Numbered from the stretch's first letter, positions 37,539-47,465 are shown. The stretch: 64,000 nucleotides of DNA from Paludibacterium paludis (GCF_018802605.1 NZ_CP069161.1:3720001-3784000), one strand, 5' to 3'. Numbers and translations: made by a program. The notes: generated from the letters alone by a model not told the origin.

Positions 37539-40483
37539 GACGTCACCTCGCTCTCCGATTCGGCTTCCAGTACGGCGGCGATGGCATCGATGACATCGCC
37601 CAGCGTGCGCATTTTCATCATGTCGGCCATCGGCAGATCGATATCCAGATCGCGCAGGATCGCCGCGCGGATCTGAATCGCCGCCAGGGAATTCCCCCCC
37701 AGCATGAAAAAGTCGCTGCTCCGCGACAAGCGCGCCTGGCCCAGCGCATCCCGCCAGTAGCCGGCCACCAGATCGAACAACGGATCGCCGCTGTCCTGCG
37801 GAGAGTCCGCCACATCCTCCGCGGGAGGCGTCCCTCCTTGCCCGGCCGCCACGGCCATGGTCAGCCCGAAGCGCGTTCGGGCGAACGGGTACCCGGGAAA
37901 TCCCGTCCGCCGCCCGGTGTCGCAAACACCGCAGACATCGGCCAGATACCCTTCGGTGAAGGCCAGGCCGACCTGGCCGAGCCAGGCCACATGGGCATCC
38001 GGCCCTTCCGTCAGGGCCGCAAGGCAACCTTGCGGCAGCACGGGTCCCACCAACCCGGAAAGCAGGGGGCGCGGCCCGATTTCCAGCGCGCGCGTGACGC
38101 CCATCTCCGCCAGGCGGCCGGTCATGGCGCGGAACGCCACGCAGCGGCGCAGGTGCTCGCGCCAGTAACGGGCATCCGGCGCCTCGCGCATGACCGTGCC
38201 GTCAAGATTACTGAGCAGCGGCAGCGTCGGCGCCCGGAACGCGAATCCCGACAGTTCGGCTTCAAAACGGTCGAGAACGGGATCGAGCAGCGCGGAATGA
38301 AACGCGTGCGTGACAGGCAGACGCACCGACTGGACGCCCGCCGCCGTCAGCGCGTCCGCGAGGCGAGCGATTTCGGAGAGCCCGCCGGACAGCACCACCT
38401 GTTCCGGACCGTTGTCGGCGGCGATATCCAGCCCGAATCCCCGATCAAGCCAGGCTTGCGCCGCCTCGCGCGACAGCCTGGCCGCCAGCATGCCGCCGCC
38501 GGCGGGCAGACTGTCGAGCAAGCGGCCGCGCGCGCACACCATGGCCATCGCGACCGGCAGGGTCATCACTCCAGCCAGGCAGGCCGCCACGTATTCGCCA
38601 AGACTGTGGCCCAGCAGCACATCGGGTCGGCTGCCCGCACGCCGCCAAGACGCGGCAAGGCCGTACTGGACCGCGAACAGCAAGGGTTGCAGGGTGGCGG
38701 CCGACTGCAGCGCGCCGCCCATCGGCAACCGCCCGGACAGCCATTCGGCCAGCGGCAGCTCGGCTCCCGCCGGCAGCGCGGCGACGCAAGCGTCGAACGC
38801 CTCACGGAACGCGGATTCGTGCAGGTACAAGGTTCGCGCCATACCGTCGTACTGGCCGCCCTGCCCCGAGAAAATCCACGCCGTCTTGCCCCCCTCCACC
38901 GTGGCGCGGCCGCCTGACGCGCCGGACAGGCCGGCCGCCAGTTCCTCCACATTTCGGGCCACCACGGCAAGGCGGTGGGAAAACACTTTTCGTCCTCTGG
39001 CCGCGGTGAAGCACAGATCGGCGAGCTGCGCCGAACGTCCTGCTTTGCCTAGCCAGTCGCCGACCGCCGCGCGGTAGCGTTCGAGTCCCGCGGCGTCGCG
39101 CGCGCTCAACACGAACAGCCCGGCCCCGCCCGCGGGCGCCGTTTGCGGCCCCGGATCCGGTCCTTCCTGAATCACCAGGTGGGCATTGGTGCCGCCAAAA
39201 CCGAAGGCGCTGACGCCGGCGCGGCGCACGCGCGGGCCGCGCGGCCATGGGCGCAGGACATCGTTGACGAAGAACGGACTGTTTTCCAGTTCGAGTTGCG
39301 GGTTGGGGCGCCGGTAGTGCAGCGTCGCCGGCAGCATTTCGTGGCGCAGCGCGAGCACGGTCTTGATCAGTCCGGCCACGCCGGCCGCGGTGTTCAGATG
39401 CCCAAGATTGCTTTTCACGGCGCCGACCGCGCAGCGCCGTTCGCGCTCGCGGCCTTCGCCGAACGCGAGCCGCAAGGCGCGCCATTCGATCGGATCGCCA
39501 AGACGTGTGCCGGTGCCGTGGGTTTCCACGTAATCGATGCTGTCCGGCGTAACATCGGCCAGGCGGTGCGCAAGACGGATGACTTCGACCTGACCCTCCA
39601 CACCCGGCGCCATGAAATCCATCTTGCGCTGCGCGTCGTTGTTCACCGCGGCGCCAAGAATCAGCGCGTCGATGCGATCGTTGTCGGCGATGGCGTCCTC
39701 CAGCCGCTTGAGCACCACCGCCGCCACGCCATTGCCCATGATCGTGCCGGCCCCGTCGGCATCGAACGGCCGGCAATGGCCATCCGGCGACAGAATGGTG
39801 TCCGGCTGGTGCAGATAGCCTTGCCCGTCAGGCAAGGACAGCGCCGCCGCACCGGCCAGCGCCATGTCGCACTGGTAACCGAGCAGGTTCTGGCAGGCGG
39901 TGGCCACGGCCACCAGCGACGTCGAGCAGGCGGTCTGGATATTCATGCTGGGGCCTCGCAGCCCCAGCTTGTACGAAACCCAGGTGGTCAGGTAATCCTT
40001 GTCGTTGTAGGTAAGGATTTCCAGCCATTGCGCCAGATTGTGGCCCTGCATCCTGTCGATCAGGTGGCGCCACAGATAGGCGCCGGGATTGGAGCCGGCG
40101 AACACGCCGACCCTGCGCGTACCCAGACGCGAGACGTCGTAGCCGGCATCTTCCATGGCATGCCAGCAGACTTCCAGAAACACCCGTATCTGGGGATCCA
40201 TCCAGTGCGCCTGCTTGTCGCTGACCCCGAAAAAACCGGCATCGAAGCACTCCGGGCCGTCCAGCGGCATGCCCGCGCGCACATAGGCCGGGTCGTCCAC
40301 GACCGCGGGGTCGGCGCCATTGGCGATGAGCTCGTCGCGGCGGTATTCGCGCCGGGCTTCGCTTCCCGTGCGCAACAGATCCCAGAACGCGGCGATATCG
40401 GCCGCTCCCGAGAAACGCCCAGCCATGCCGACGATGGCAATCGCATCCGGGTACTGCTCTAACAGTTGTTTTGAAGTATCCAT
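37535..40483 (-). CDS. Type I PKS, KS-AT-ACP
   Basis: This single minimal polyketide module has 982 aa. The KS has catalytic Cys186 (TACSTSL), His322 (ETHGTGT) and His362 (KSNLGHL). The AT has Ser627 (GHSLGEY) and the HAFHS motif at about 726-730, which predicts malonyl-CoA. The ACP attachment serine is Ser932 (LGGNSL). There is no ketoreductase, dehydratase or methyltransferase, so a beta-keto group should remain. ATG at 40483 follows GGGAGCC; an upstream ATG eight codons earlier is less likely. By gene order it extends the acyl chain from the ligase-ACP and passes it to the Cy domain of the next protein. Confidence 0.92.
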   Translation of the reverse strand: MDTSKQLLEQYPDAIAIVGMAGRFSGAADIAAFWDLLRTGSEARREYRRDELIANGADPAVVDDPAYVRAGMPLDGPECFDAGFFGVSDKQAHWMDPQIRVFLEVCWHAMEDAGYDVSRLGTRRVGVFAGSNPGAYLWRHLIDRMQGHNLAQWLEILTYNDKDYLTTWVSYKLGLRGPSMNIQTACSTSLVAVATACQNLLGYQCDMALAGAAALSLPDGQGYLHQPDTILSPDGHCRPFDADGAGTIMGNGVAAVVLKRLEDAIADNDRIDALILGAAVNNDAQRKMDFMAPGVEGQVEVIRLAHRLADVTPDSIDYVETHGTGTRLGDPIEWRALRLAFGEGRERERRCAVGAVKSNLGHLNTAAGVAGLIKTVLALRHEMLPATLHYRRPNPQLELENSPFFVNDVLRPWPRGPRVRRAGVSAFGFGGTNAHLVIQEGPDPGPQTAPAGGAGLFVLSARDAAGLERYRAAVGDWLGKAGRSAQLADLCFTAARGRKVFSHRLAVVARNVEELAAGLSGASGGRATVEGGKTAWIFSGQGGQYDGMARTLYLHESAFREAFDACVAALPAGAELPLAEWLSGRLPMGGALQSAATLQPLLFAVQYGLAASWRRAGSRPDVLLGHSLGEYVAACLAGVMTLPVAMAMVCARGRLLDSLPAGGGMLAARLSREAAQAWLDRGFGLDIAADNGPEQVVLSGGLSEIARLADALTAAGVQSVRLPVTHAFHSALLDPVLDRFEAELSGFAFRAPTLPLLSNLDGTVMREAPDARYWREHLRRCVAFRAMTGRLAEMGVTRALEIGPRPLLSGLVGPVLPQGCLAALTEGPDAHVAWLGQVGLAFTEGYLADVCGVCDTGRRTGFPGYPFARTRFGLTMAVAAGQGGTPPAEDVADSPQDSGDPLFDLVAGYWRDALGQARLSRSSDFFMLGGNSLAAIQIRAAILRDLDIDLPMADMMKMRTLGDVIDAIAAVLEAESESEVTS

Positions 40484-40503
40484 GTAGGCTCCCGTTCCGG
40501 ACG

Positions 40504-42528
40504 TCACAGTCCGGCCATGCGCTGACGATTGCGCTGCTGCGTGGAGCGGGCGCGGTCGGCATCGACCCGCTCAGCCCCGCTCTGCCCGGCTCCGGCAATG
40601 CGGCCGGCCAGCAAGGCCAGCGACGGATACTGGAAAAGATCGGTCAGATCCAGCTTCCACTCCGGATGACGGCGATGCAGCAATTCGTAAAACCCCGTCA
40701 GGGCATTCGAGTCGAGGCCCTGTTCGAACAGACTGCGTTCCGTTTGCACGCCGGCCCTGCCGACGCCCAGGTGATCGGCCAGCAATCCGGCAAGATGCGC
40801 TTCAAGAACGGCGGCCGTTTGCCGCCCCGGCCTGGCATCGCCGCCGGGCGCGGACCGGTGATGCAGCAATACCGGCAAACGGCCTTCGCGCAGCAAGGTG
40901 CGGCACAGGCTTCGCTGAATCTTGCCGCTGGAGGTTTTCGGCAGACTGCCCGCCCGGATGAAGACGATCTCGTCCAGCGCCAGCCCCAGCGAGGCGGCAA
41001 CGGAGGCCTGGATCTGCTCCGCGTATTGTGGCAAACGCTCCGCCGGGCAGGGCTTGTCGGCCTCCTGAACCAGCACGAGACGCGGGGACAGTGCGTCGCC
41101 GTCGGCGAACGCGGCACCGGCATCCACGCGCAGATCCGGGCGGCCGGATTGGGCGAGCCATTCGATATCCGTGGGCACGATATTGCGCCCCTGATAGATG
41201 ATCAAATCCTTGAGGCGGCCGCTGATCACCAGCTCCCCCTTGTTCAGGTAGCCCAGATCGCCGGTGCGCAGGAAACGCCCGGAGCCATCCGCCAGCGTGG
41301 CCTGGAACACCTCGCGGCTCAACTGCGGTTCGTTCCAGTAGCCGGATGACACGCTGCCGCTCTCATCGGCCACCCAGATCTCGCCGACCTGGCCATCCGG
41401 CAGCGGGTGGCGGCACTCCGGATCCACGATGCGCAGACCGATACCGGCGCCCGCCACACCGCACGCCACCGTCAGCGCGTCGCTGTCGCCAGGCCTGACA
41501 GGCATGGGCTTCCACGGTTCGCCAAGCCGGCTGCTGGTCAGAAAAAGCGTGGCCTCGGCCATCCCGTACGCGGCGCGGAACGCCGAGGGATTCAGACCGG
41601 CCGGGGCGAACCGCCGCATGAATCCGGCGACCGTGGAGGACTTGATCGGCTCCGCGCCGCAATGCGCCCAATGCCAGTTAGACAGATCAAGGCCAGCGAT
41701 GTCGGCCTCCTCCACCGCGTCCAGGCACTGCTGATAGGCGAAATTGGGACCGCCGCTGCGCCAGGCGCGGTAATCCGATACCGCCCTGAGCCAGACATGC
41801 GGCGCCCGGAGAATGGTCATCGGTGGCAGGATCACGTGCTCGCCGCCGGTGTAGAGCGCCATCAACAGCCCCTTGACCAGTGAGTAGTCGTGAAAATGCG
41901 GCATCCATTCGACCGATACGATGCGCCCCGGATAGCCCATCTGGGCTTCCATCACACCGACGTTGGCGGCGATGTTGCGGTGAGTGATCATCACGCCCTT
42001 GGGCTCGCCCGTGGAACCCGAGCTGTATTGCAGGTAGGCCAGCCGGTCCAGATCCGCCGCGGGCAGCGGCGCCCCGCTCGCGCACCCCGTCTTTTCGAGG
42101 CCGGACAAGGTCAGCCAGTGATAGTCATCGCGCCCGAACCAGTTTTCCTGATCGCGCGCCTCGGCAAGAAAGGCGTCGTCGGCCAGAATCGCCCCGGCCG
42201 CGCAATTGGCGCAAATCCGTGCCAGTCTTGGCACAGCGCGCTTGAGTCCGACGGCGCCCGGCCGTGCGCTGGGCACCGCGATCTTGCCGGCCAGAACGAC
42301 CCCGGTGAACGCCACCATGAAATCGATGCCGGGAGGAAACAGCAGCAGGATGGCATTCCCCGTTTCCGGCGCGGCGAGCAAGCCTCGTGCCACGGCGCCC
42401 GCCCTCCGCCACAATTGCGCGAAGCTGATCTGCCCGACTTCCTGTCCGCGGCTGTCCAGTTCGCGGTACGCCACCAGGTCGCCGTTTTCTTCGGCACGGT
42501 AACGCATCATGTCCAACAGCGTTTTCAT
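40504..42528 (-). CDS. Fatty-acyl-AMP ligase fused to an acyl carrier protein
   Basis: This is a loading protein (674 aa). The adenylating part (about 1-560) has LQYSSGSTGEPKGVMITH, SVEWMPHFHDYSLVKGL and KDLIIYQGRNIVPTDIEW, which match fatty-acyl-AMP ligases, not aryl-acid ligases such as YbtE. The C-terminal ACP carries Ser607 in EQGLDSNAL. It should activate a fatty acid and load it on its own ACP as starter for the PKS. It is the first gene of the minus-strand operon. A Fur-box-like sequence ends at its start codon and no normal ribosome site is seen. Confidence 0.85.
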   Translation of the reverse strand: MKTLLDMMRYRAEENGDLVAYRELDSRGQEVGQISFAQLWRRAGAVARGLLAAPETGNAILLLFPPGIDFMVAFTGVVLAGKIAVPSARPGAVGLKRAVPRLARICANCAAGAILADDAFLAEARDQENWFGRDDYHWLTLSGLEKTGCASGAPLPAADLDRLAYLQYSSGSTGEPKGVMITHRNIAANVGVMEAQMGYPGRIVSVEWMPHFHDYSLVKGLLMALYTGGEHVILPPMTILRAPHVWLRAVSDYRAWRSGGPNFAYQQCLDAVEEADIAGLDLSNWHWAHCGAEPIKSSTVAGFMRRFAPAGLNPSAFRAAYGMAEATLFLTSSRLGEPWKPMPVRPGDSDALTVACGVAGAGIGLRIVDPECRHPLPDGQVGEIWVADESGSVSSGYWNEPQLSREVFQATLADGSGRFLRTGDLGYLNKGELVISGRLKDLIIYQGRNIVPTDIEWLAQSGRPDLRVDAGAAFADGDALSPRLVLVQEADKPCPAERLPQYAEQIQASVAASLGLALDEIVFIRAGSLPKTSSGKIQRSLCRTLLREGRLPVLLHHRSAPGGDARPGRQTAAVLEAHLAGLLADHLGVGRAGVQTERSLFEQGLDSNALTGFYELLHRRHPEWKLDLTDLFQYPSLALLAGRIAGAGQSGAERVDADRARSTQQRNRQRMAGL

Positions 42529-42546
42529 GTATTGATTCTCATTATC
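42528..42546 (-). promoter_or_regulatory. Fur box at the start of the ligase-PKS-NRPS operon
   Basis: On the minus strand GATAATGAGAATCAATACA matches the 19-bp Fur consensus at 15 positions. It lies immediately before (touching) the ATG of the acyl-AMP ligase, so bound Fur would cover the translation start region as well as the promoter area. This fits iron-repressed expression. Confidence 0.7.
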
Positions 42547-42597
42547 ACCAACAGGTTAAAAAAATATCGCGACACGCCCGGCCACCGGCCGGCCTCC

Positions 42598-43965
42598 TTA
42601 TCCGCGTGGATCGGTGACCGGCAGGCCCGCTACCGGCCGCAACCGGCGATGCGCGCTCCACGTCATAACGGCGCCGGTAATCAGGCATCCGAGCGCCACA
42701 CTCCACCAGACATCGTCCAGCACCGCGCCCGCACCGCTGACGGCGCCTGATAGCAACAGGGGCTGCAGGACGAGGTGGCGCCCCGCCCCCCCGAGAAAAT
42801 TCGCGGCCGGACGCTGAGTGCCCTGCAGCGCCTGGCCCGCGGTGATCATCAGGGCGTAGCCGAACGAGCCCAGGCACACGATACGCAGATAATCCGTGGC
42901 CACGGCGGCCGGTCCCGCGTCGCGCGAGAAACCGCCGGCAAGCCAGGGGGCCGACAGGTACAGCAGCGCCGACAGCGCCAGCGCCAGCCACAGTCCGAGC
43001 CGCGTGGCCACACGCAAGGCTTCGGCCACGCGCGCCCGCCGGCCGGCACCGTGGCTTTGCGCGACCAGCCCCAGCACGGCATACCCCAGCGCGATCAGCG
43101 GCACCAGGAACACTTGCTCGATGCGGAATCCGAGGAGCGCACCGGCCATGGCCGTGTCGCCGAAACGGCCGACAAACGCGAACAGGATGTAACCGCCGGC
43201 GGCAACGAACAGATAGGTCGACCCTGCGGGGAGGGCCAGGCGCGCGAGCTCCGCGCAACCGGCCAGGGTCGGCCGCAGGTCTGACCCGCGCCAACCGCGC
43301 AAGGCCGGCAGCCGCAGCGCAGCGCGCAGCAACCAGCACGCCAGCGCGCCCTGCACAAGACATCCGGTCACGGCAAGGCCTGTCACGCCAAGCGGCGCCA
43401 GCGGACCGATTCCCAGGCTGGCCAGACCGTTCAGGCACAGACTGGCGGCGAATCCGGCGAGCAGCGCGCGGCCGAACACCCGCGACTGCCCCAATCCGTT
43501 GAGCGTGCCGTAAAGTGTCATCAACAGGTAAAACAGCGGCAGTCCGGGCAGCGCCGCCCACAGGTAGCGCGACGCTTCGGCGAGCGCCGCGTCGCGTCCG
43601 CCGAGCAACCCGAGCAGCGCGGGGGCGGCCACCCAGGTCAACAGCGCGAGCCCTGCCGCAAAGAGCACGCCGAGCGCAAGCGCCTGGCCGACGACGCGGC
43701 GCAGCCGCTCGGTGTCCTTGCCGGCATAGGCATGACCGGCCAGCACCGCGGTCGCCTGGCCGATTCCGTGGCTGAACGCGCTCATCACGTACAGCACAGT
43801 ACTGCCCAGCGCCAGAGCCGCCAGCTGCGCCTCGCCCATGCGTCCGGCGAACCACGAGTCGGCGAGCCCGAACAGCAGCATCAGCCCGAGGCCCAGGCTC
43901 AGCGGCGCCACCTGGCCGAGCAACTGCGCGCCGACCTCACCCCGGCTCAAGTCCGTGTCATGCAT
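42598..43965 (-). CDS. MATE family efflux transporter
   Basis: This polytopic inner-membrane protein (455 aa, about 12 hydrophobic segments) belongs to the multidrug and toxin extrusion family. The N-terminal FGLADSWFAGRMGEAQLAAL and the repeated half near GGYILFAFVGRFGDTAMAGALLG are typical. The ATG at 43965 follows AGGAGGAACG; a TTG upstream includes the ribosome site and was rejected. Located between the biosynthetic operon and the uptake genes, it is the best candidate in view for exporting the finished metallophore. A second long frame over the same DNA is a shadow. Confidence 0.88.
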   Translation of the reverse strand: MHDTDLSRGEVGAQLLGQVAPLSLGLGLMLLFGLADSWFAGRMGEAQLAALALGSTVLYVMSAFSHGIGQATAVLAGHAYAGKDTERLRRVVGQALALGVLFAAGLALLTWVAAPALLGLLGGRDAALAEASRYLWAALPGLPLFYLLMTLYGTLNGLGQSRVFGRALLAGFAASLCLNGLASLGIGPLAPLGVTGLAVTGCLVQGALACWLLRAALRLPALRGWRGSDLRPTLAGCAELARLALPAGSTYLFVAAGGYILFAFVGRFGDTAMAGALLGFRIEQVFLVPLIALGYAVLGLVAQSHGAGRRARVAEALRVATRLGLWLALALSALLYLSAPWLAGGFSRDAGPAAVATDYLRIVCLGSFGYALMITAGQALQGTQRPAANFLGGAGRHLVLQPLLLSGAVSGAGAVLDDVWWSVALGCLITGAVMTWSAHRRLRPVAGLPVTDPRG

Positions 43966-43979
43966 CGTCGTTCCTCCTG

Positions 43980-45695
43980 TCAAACGACTTGCCAGCGGAG
44001 ACTGTGTTCATGATTCGCCCACAGTCGCGCGTAAACGCCCGCGGCCGCCAGGAGCGAGGCATGCTTCCCCGATTCGACCAGCCGCCCGCCGTCCAGGACC
44101 AGCACCTGGTCGGCGCTCACCGCCTGCTGCAAGGCATGAGTGATCTGGATCACCGTGCGCGAACCGGACAAGGCGGCAATCGCCTGCTGCACCAGCGCCG
44201 CATTGAGGCTGTCCAGCCCCGAGGTAATCTCGTCCAGCAGCACGATCTCGCTGTCCTTGAGCAGCGCCCGGGCAATCGCCACACGCTGACGTTCGCCGCC
44301 GGAGAGCATGACACCGCCCTCGCCCAGCAGCGTGTCGAGCCCCTGAGGCCAGTCAGCGACAAAATCGCAACGCGCGGCCAGCAAGGCTTCGTGCAGCGCC
44401 GCCTCCCCGGCGTCGGGTTTTCCCAGCAACAGGTTGTCGCGCAGCGTGCCCGGCAACAGCGGCATATCCTGCAATATCACACTCACACGGGCGCGCCAGG
44501 CGCCAAGCGCGATCTGCCGACTGTCGATGTCTCCCAGGCGGACCCGCCCCCGATCCGGGTCCGAGAGGCGCGCGATCAGGGCAAGCAGCGTGGATTTCCC
44601 TGCGCCGTTGCGTCCGACGATCACAGTGTGGCTGCCCGGCGCGAACCGCGCCCGGATGCCGTCCAGCACCGTCGCGCCGCCATAGCCGAAGCCGACATCC
44701 TCGAGCACCAGATCGGTCCGCTCCCCCGGCATGTCGAACTCTCCGCCCCCGCATTGCGCAGGAAGGCGGCTCACCGGCTCGACCCGCTCCAGCGCCTGCC
44801 GGCTCCAGCGCAGCAGGCTCCATTCCTGCCAGGCGCAGAACAGGTGGTGATACACCAGCGGCGCGAGCAACAGCGCCGGCAGCAACGCTGCGTCCGGACG
44901 CCGTGTCCACGCCAGGATCAGCACGCCGGCAAGGGCGGCATCGAGCAGCGCCGACGCGCACTGGTCGCGCAAGGCGAAACGCGGCACGCAGCCGGCCACG
45001 GCGCGATGCTGGGCATCCAATGCCGCGTCGAGGCCCAATCCCCGATGCGGCAGCGCCCGGAACAGACGCAAGGTGCGAATCCCGTCCAGCGTGGCGCTCA
45101 AGGCCCGCTGCACCTCGTCCGCCGCGCGGCTCAGGCCCGAGGCGCGGTTGTCCAGGGCGGCGATGCCGAAACGGGCGCACAACGCACAGACCAGCAAACC
45201 CGCGACGAACGCCGCGGCGAAGAGCGGACTGCGCCAGGCCAGATAGAGCAGCAGCGCGAGCGATAGCAGGACCGAGACCTGCAGGCGCACCAGCACGATG
45301 AACACGCCTTCCTGCACCAGGCGGACATCCGTGCCCAAGCGTTCGATCAGGGCGCTGTCCGCCCAGGCGCGGGTTTTCCATAACGGCGAGGCGAGCAAGG
45401 TGGCGGCCAATTGTTGGCGGTACAGGCCGAATGCGCGAAACACCGTCTGCGCTCCCAGCATGCGCGCCCGCCACTGCACCGCCAGACGCGACACCGGCGC
45501 CAGCAGGGCCGCGCCCAGGCACCACCAGGCGGCCTCGGGCAATGGGTGTCCGGCGATGGCATAACGGAGAAACTCGGCGGCGGCCAGGGGGGGCACGGCC
45601 ATCAGCGCGATATCGAGCCAAGTCAGCCAAAGGTAACGGCGGAAGCCGGCGAGCGCGCCGCTGTCGCGCAACAAGGCGTGAAACCAGGTCATCAT
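43980..45695 (-). CDS. ABC transporter, exporter fold, YbtQ-like
   Basis: This half-transporter (571 aa) has an N-terminal six-helix domain (about 10-310) and an ATPase with Walker A VGRNGAGKSTLL, signature LSGGERQRVAIARAL and Walker B IVLLDE. With the adjacent, overlapping gene it forms a pair arranged like YbtP/YbtQ, which have an exporter fold but import ferric yersiniabactin. The start is the first of two ATGs (45695/45692) overlapping the upstream stop. Import is inferred from the FyuA-like receptor next door; export cannot be excluded. Confidence 0.83.
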   Translation of the reverse strand: MMTWFHALLRDSGALAGFRRYLWLTWLDIALMAVPPLAAAEFLRYAIAGHPLPEAAWWCLGAALLAPVSRLAVQWRARMLGAQTVFRAFGLYRQQLAATLLASPLWKTRAWADSALIERLGTDVRLVQEGVFIVLVRLQVSVLLSLALLLYLAWRSPLFAAAFVAGLLVCALCARFGIAALDNRASGLSRAADEVQRALSATLDGIRTLRLFRALPHRGLGLDAALDAQHRAVAGCVPRFALRDQCASALLDAALAGVLILAWTRRPDAALLPALLLAPLVYHHLFCAWQEWSLLRWSRQALERVEPVSRLPAQCGGGEFDMPGERTDLVLEDVGFGYGGATVLDGIRARFAPGSHTVIVGRNGAGKSTLLALIARLSDPDRGRVRLGDIDSRQIALGAWRARVSVILQDMPLLPGTLRDNLLLGKPDAGEAALHEALLAARCDFVADWPQGLDTLLGEGGVMLSGGERQRVAIARALLKDSEIVLLDEITSGLDSLNAALVQQAIAALSGSRTVIQITHALQQAVSADQVLVLDGGRLVESGKHASLLAAAGVYARLWANHEHSLRWQVV

Positions 45696-47452
45696 ACTGT
45701 CGCCTCCTGTTCGGGCTGTCCGATCATGCGGCGCCACAGCGCGGCATAACGTCCATTCGCCGCCACGAGTTGATCGTGCCGGCCCCGTTCGGCGATGCGT
45801 CCGCCGTCCAGCACGACGATGGCGTCCAGCGCGCGGACGGAAGGCAGCCGGTGCGCGATCACCACCAGCGTGCGGCCTTTGGCAAGACGGCTCAGCGCGC
45901 GCTGGATCAGGACTTCGTTTTCGATATCGCTGAACGCCAGCGCTTCATCGAGGATCAGCACCGGCGCATCGAGCAGCAGCGCGCGGGCCAGGGCAAGACG
46001 TTGCCGTTGTCCGCCCGAGAGATTGCGTCCGCCCTCTTCCAGCACCGTCCGGTAACCGTCGGGCAAGGCCATGATGAAGTCGTGGCACAGCGTCGCGCGC
46101 GACGCCGCGACGACCTCGTCCTCGCCGGCGTCCGGCCGCCCGAGACGGATGTTGTCCAGCACGCTCAGCGCGAACAGTTCGGTGTGCTGGCTGACGAACG
46201 CCATCCGCCCCCACAGGGTATCGCGGTCATAGTCGGCGAGCGGCCGGCCGCCGAACAGAATGTCGCCCTCGGACGGATCGTCGTAGCGCATGAAGAGCCG
46301 GGCGAGCGTGGTTTTACCCGATCCGCTCGGACCGACCAGCGCCAGCGAGGAACCGGACGGAATGGTCAGATCGATGGTGTCCAGAATAGTCCGTCCGCCT
46401 TGCAGGTACGTCAGTTGCCGTACCTCGAAACCATGATCCGCGGGGCGGATGCCGGACGCGCCCCACGCCTGCTCGGGGGCATCCATCAGCGCGAAAAGCT
46501 GCTTCCAGATGGCGTTCAGTTTGCCAAGGCGCAGGAAAAACCCGAAAACATCGCTGTAAAGACTGCCAAGACCGATGGACACCACCAGAAAAAACACCAG
46601 CGTGCTCAGGCTCAGATCCCCGGCATACCACAAGGCGCCGCCGGCCAGCAGCACCACGGACAACGCGCAAGTACCGAGGACCATGAACAGCACGGAATGC
46701 CCCAGCGGTTGCCGCACCGCCTGTTCGGATCGCAGGCCGAATTCGGTCAGGGAGGCATCGACGCGCCGCAACGCCGCCCCGTCCTGATCGTGAATACGCA
46801 GCAGCAACTGGCCGCCGACAAGCCCCCCCAGCGTCCGCATCAGTTGTCCCCAGGCCCGCATCATCGCCTGCCCGGCCTCCTTGCCGACCGCCATGGAGCG
46901 GACACTGAAAAAAATCGCCAGCGCGTAGGGCGCGAGGCACGCCAGCCCGAGCCGCCAGTCCGCCCACAACAGCAAGACGGACAGGACCAGTGGCACCAGA
47001 ATCGCGGACGTCATCTCCGGCAACAGATGCGCGATGGCGTCTTCCAGTTCGTCGGTCTGACGGCCGATCAACTGGGCCGTGACCAGGGCCGGCTGTTGGT
47101 CGAAGTAGCTCAGCGGCACACGATCGAGCTTGTCCAGCAACCAGCGCTTGAGTCCGATGATGGCGTCAAAGGCCAGCCGGTGCGCCAGCACACGCGAGGC
47201 GAACGCCAGCGCATGCCTGAGCACCAGCCCTCCGGCCAGAGCCGCCGCGAAACCGGCGCCATCCAGCGCGAACGCCGAACCGCCCAGCCACCGGTCGGCC
47301 AGCGCCCAGGCCGCCAGATAAGGCAACAGCCCCAACAATCCCGAAGCGGCGGCGCCGGCGCAGGCCGCGCCCACCGCCAGCGGGCGGTGCCTCACCAGCG
47401 CGAAGCTAGCGGCGAATCCCCCCTGGCGCGGCAAAGCGGCGAAATCGGTCAT
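45692..47452 (-). CDS. ABC transporter, exporter fold, YbtP-like
   Basis: This half-transporter (586 aa) has six N-terminal helices followed by an ATPase with Walker A VGPSGSGKTTLARLF, Q-loop SQHTELF, signature LSGGQRQRLALARALL and Walker B PVLILDEALAFSD. In the membrane domain, DRVPLSYFDQQPALVTAQLIGRQTDELE is the coupling region seen in YbtP and IrtA-type proteins. ATG 47452 is preceded by GGAAAGGACGG. It lies 13 nt after the TonB receptor gene and overlaps the next half-transporter by 4 nt. It probably brings the ferric metallophore across the inner membrane. Confidence 0.84.
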   Translation of the reverse strand: MTDFAALPRQGGFAASFALVRHRPLAVGAACAGAAASGLLGLLPYLAAWALADRWLGGSAFALDGAGFAAALAGGLVLRHALAFASRVLAHRLAFDAIIGLKRWLLDKLDRVPLSYFDQQPALVTAQLIGRQTDELEDAIAHLLPEMTSAILVPLVLSVLLLWADWRLGLACLAPYALAIFFSVRSMAVGKEAGQAMMRAWGQLMRTLGGLVGGQLLLRIHDQDGAALRRVDASLTEFGLRSEQAVRQPLGHSVLFMVLGTCALSVVLLAGGALWYAGDLSLSTLVFFLVVSIGLGSLYSDVFGFFLRLGKLNAIWKQLFALMDAPEQAWGASGIRPADHGFEVRQLTYLQGGRTILDTIDLTIPSGSSLALVGPSGSGKTTLARLFMRYDDPSEGDILFGGRPLADYDRDTLWGRMAFVSQHTELFALSVLDNIRLGRPDAGEDEVVAASRATLCHDFIMALPDGYRTVLEEGGRNLSGGQRQRLALARALLLDAPVLILDEALAFSDIENEVLIQRALSRLAKGRTLVVIAHRLPSVRALDAIVVLDGGRIAERGRHDQLVAANGRYAALWRRMIGQPEQEATV

Positions 47453-47465
47453 GACCGTCCTTTCC

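Noticed and set aside
37539..38027. N-terminal extension of NRPS1 to 38027
   Set aside because: The added part lies over the PKS ACP in another frame and is Arg/Gly-rich. The ATG at 37538 gives the normal N-terminus and ATGA coupling.
42545..43855. 436-codon frame overlapping the MATE gene
   Set aside because: Same strand, different frame. The translation is Arg/Gly/Ala-rich with no membrane helices, while the other frame is a clear MATE protein.
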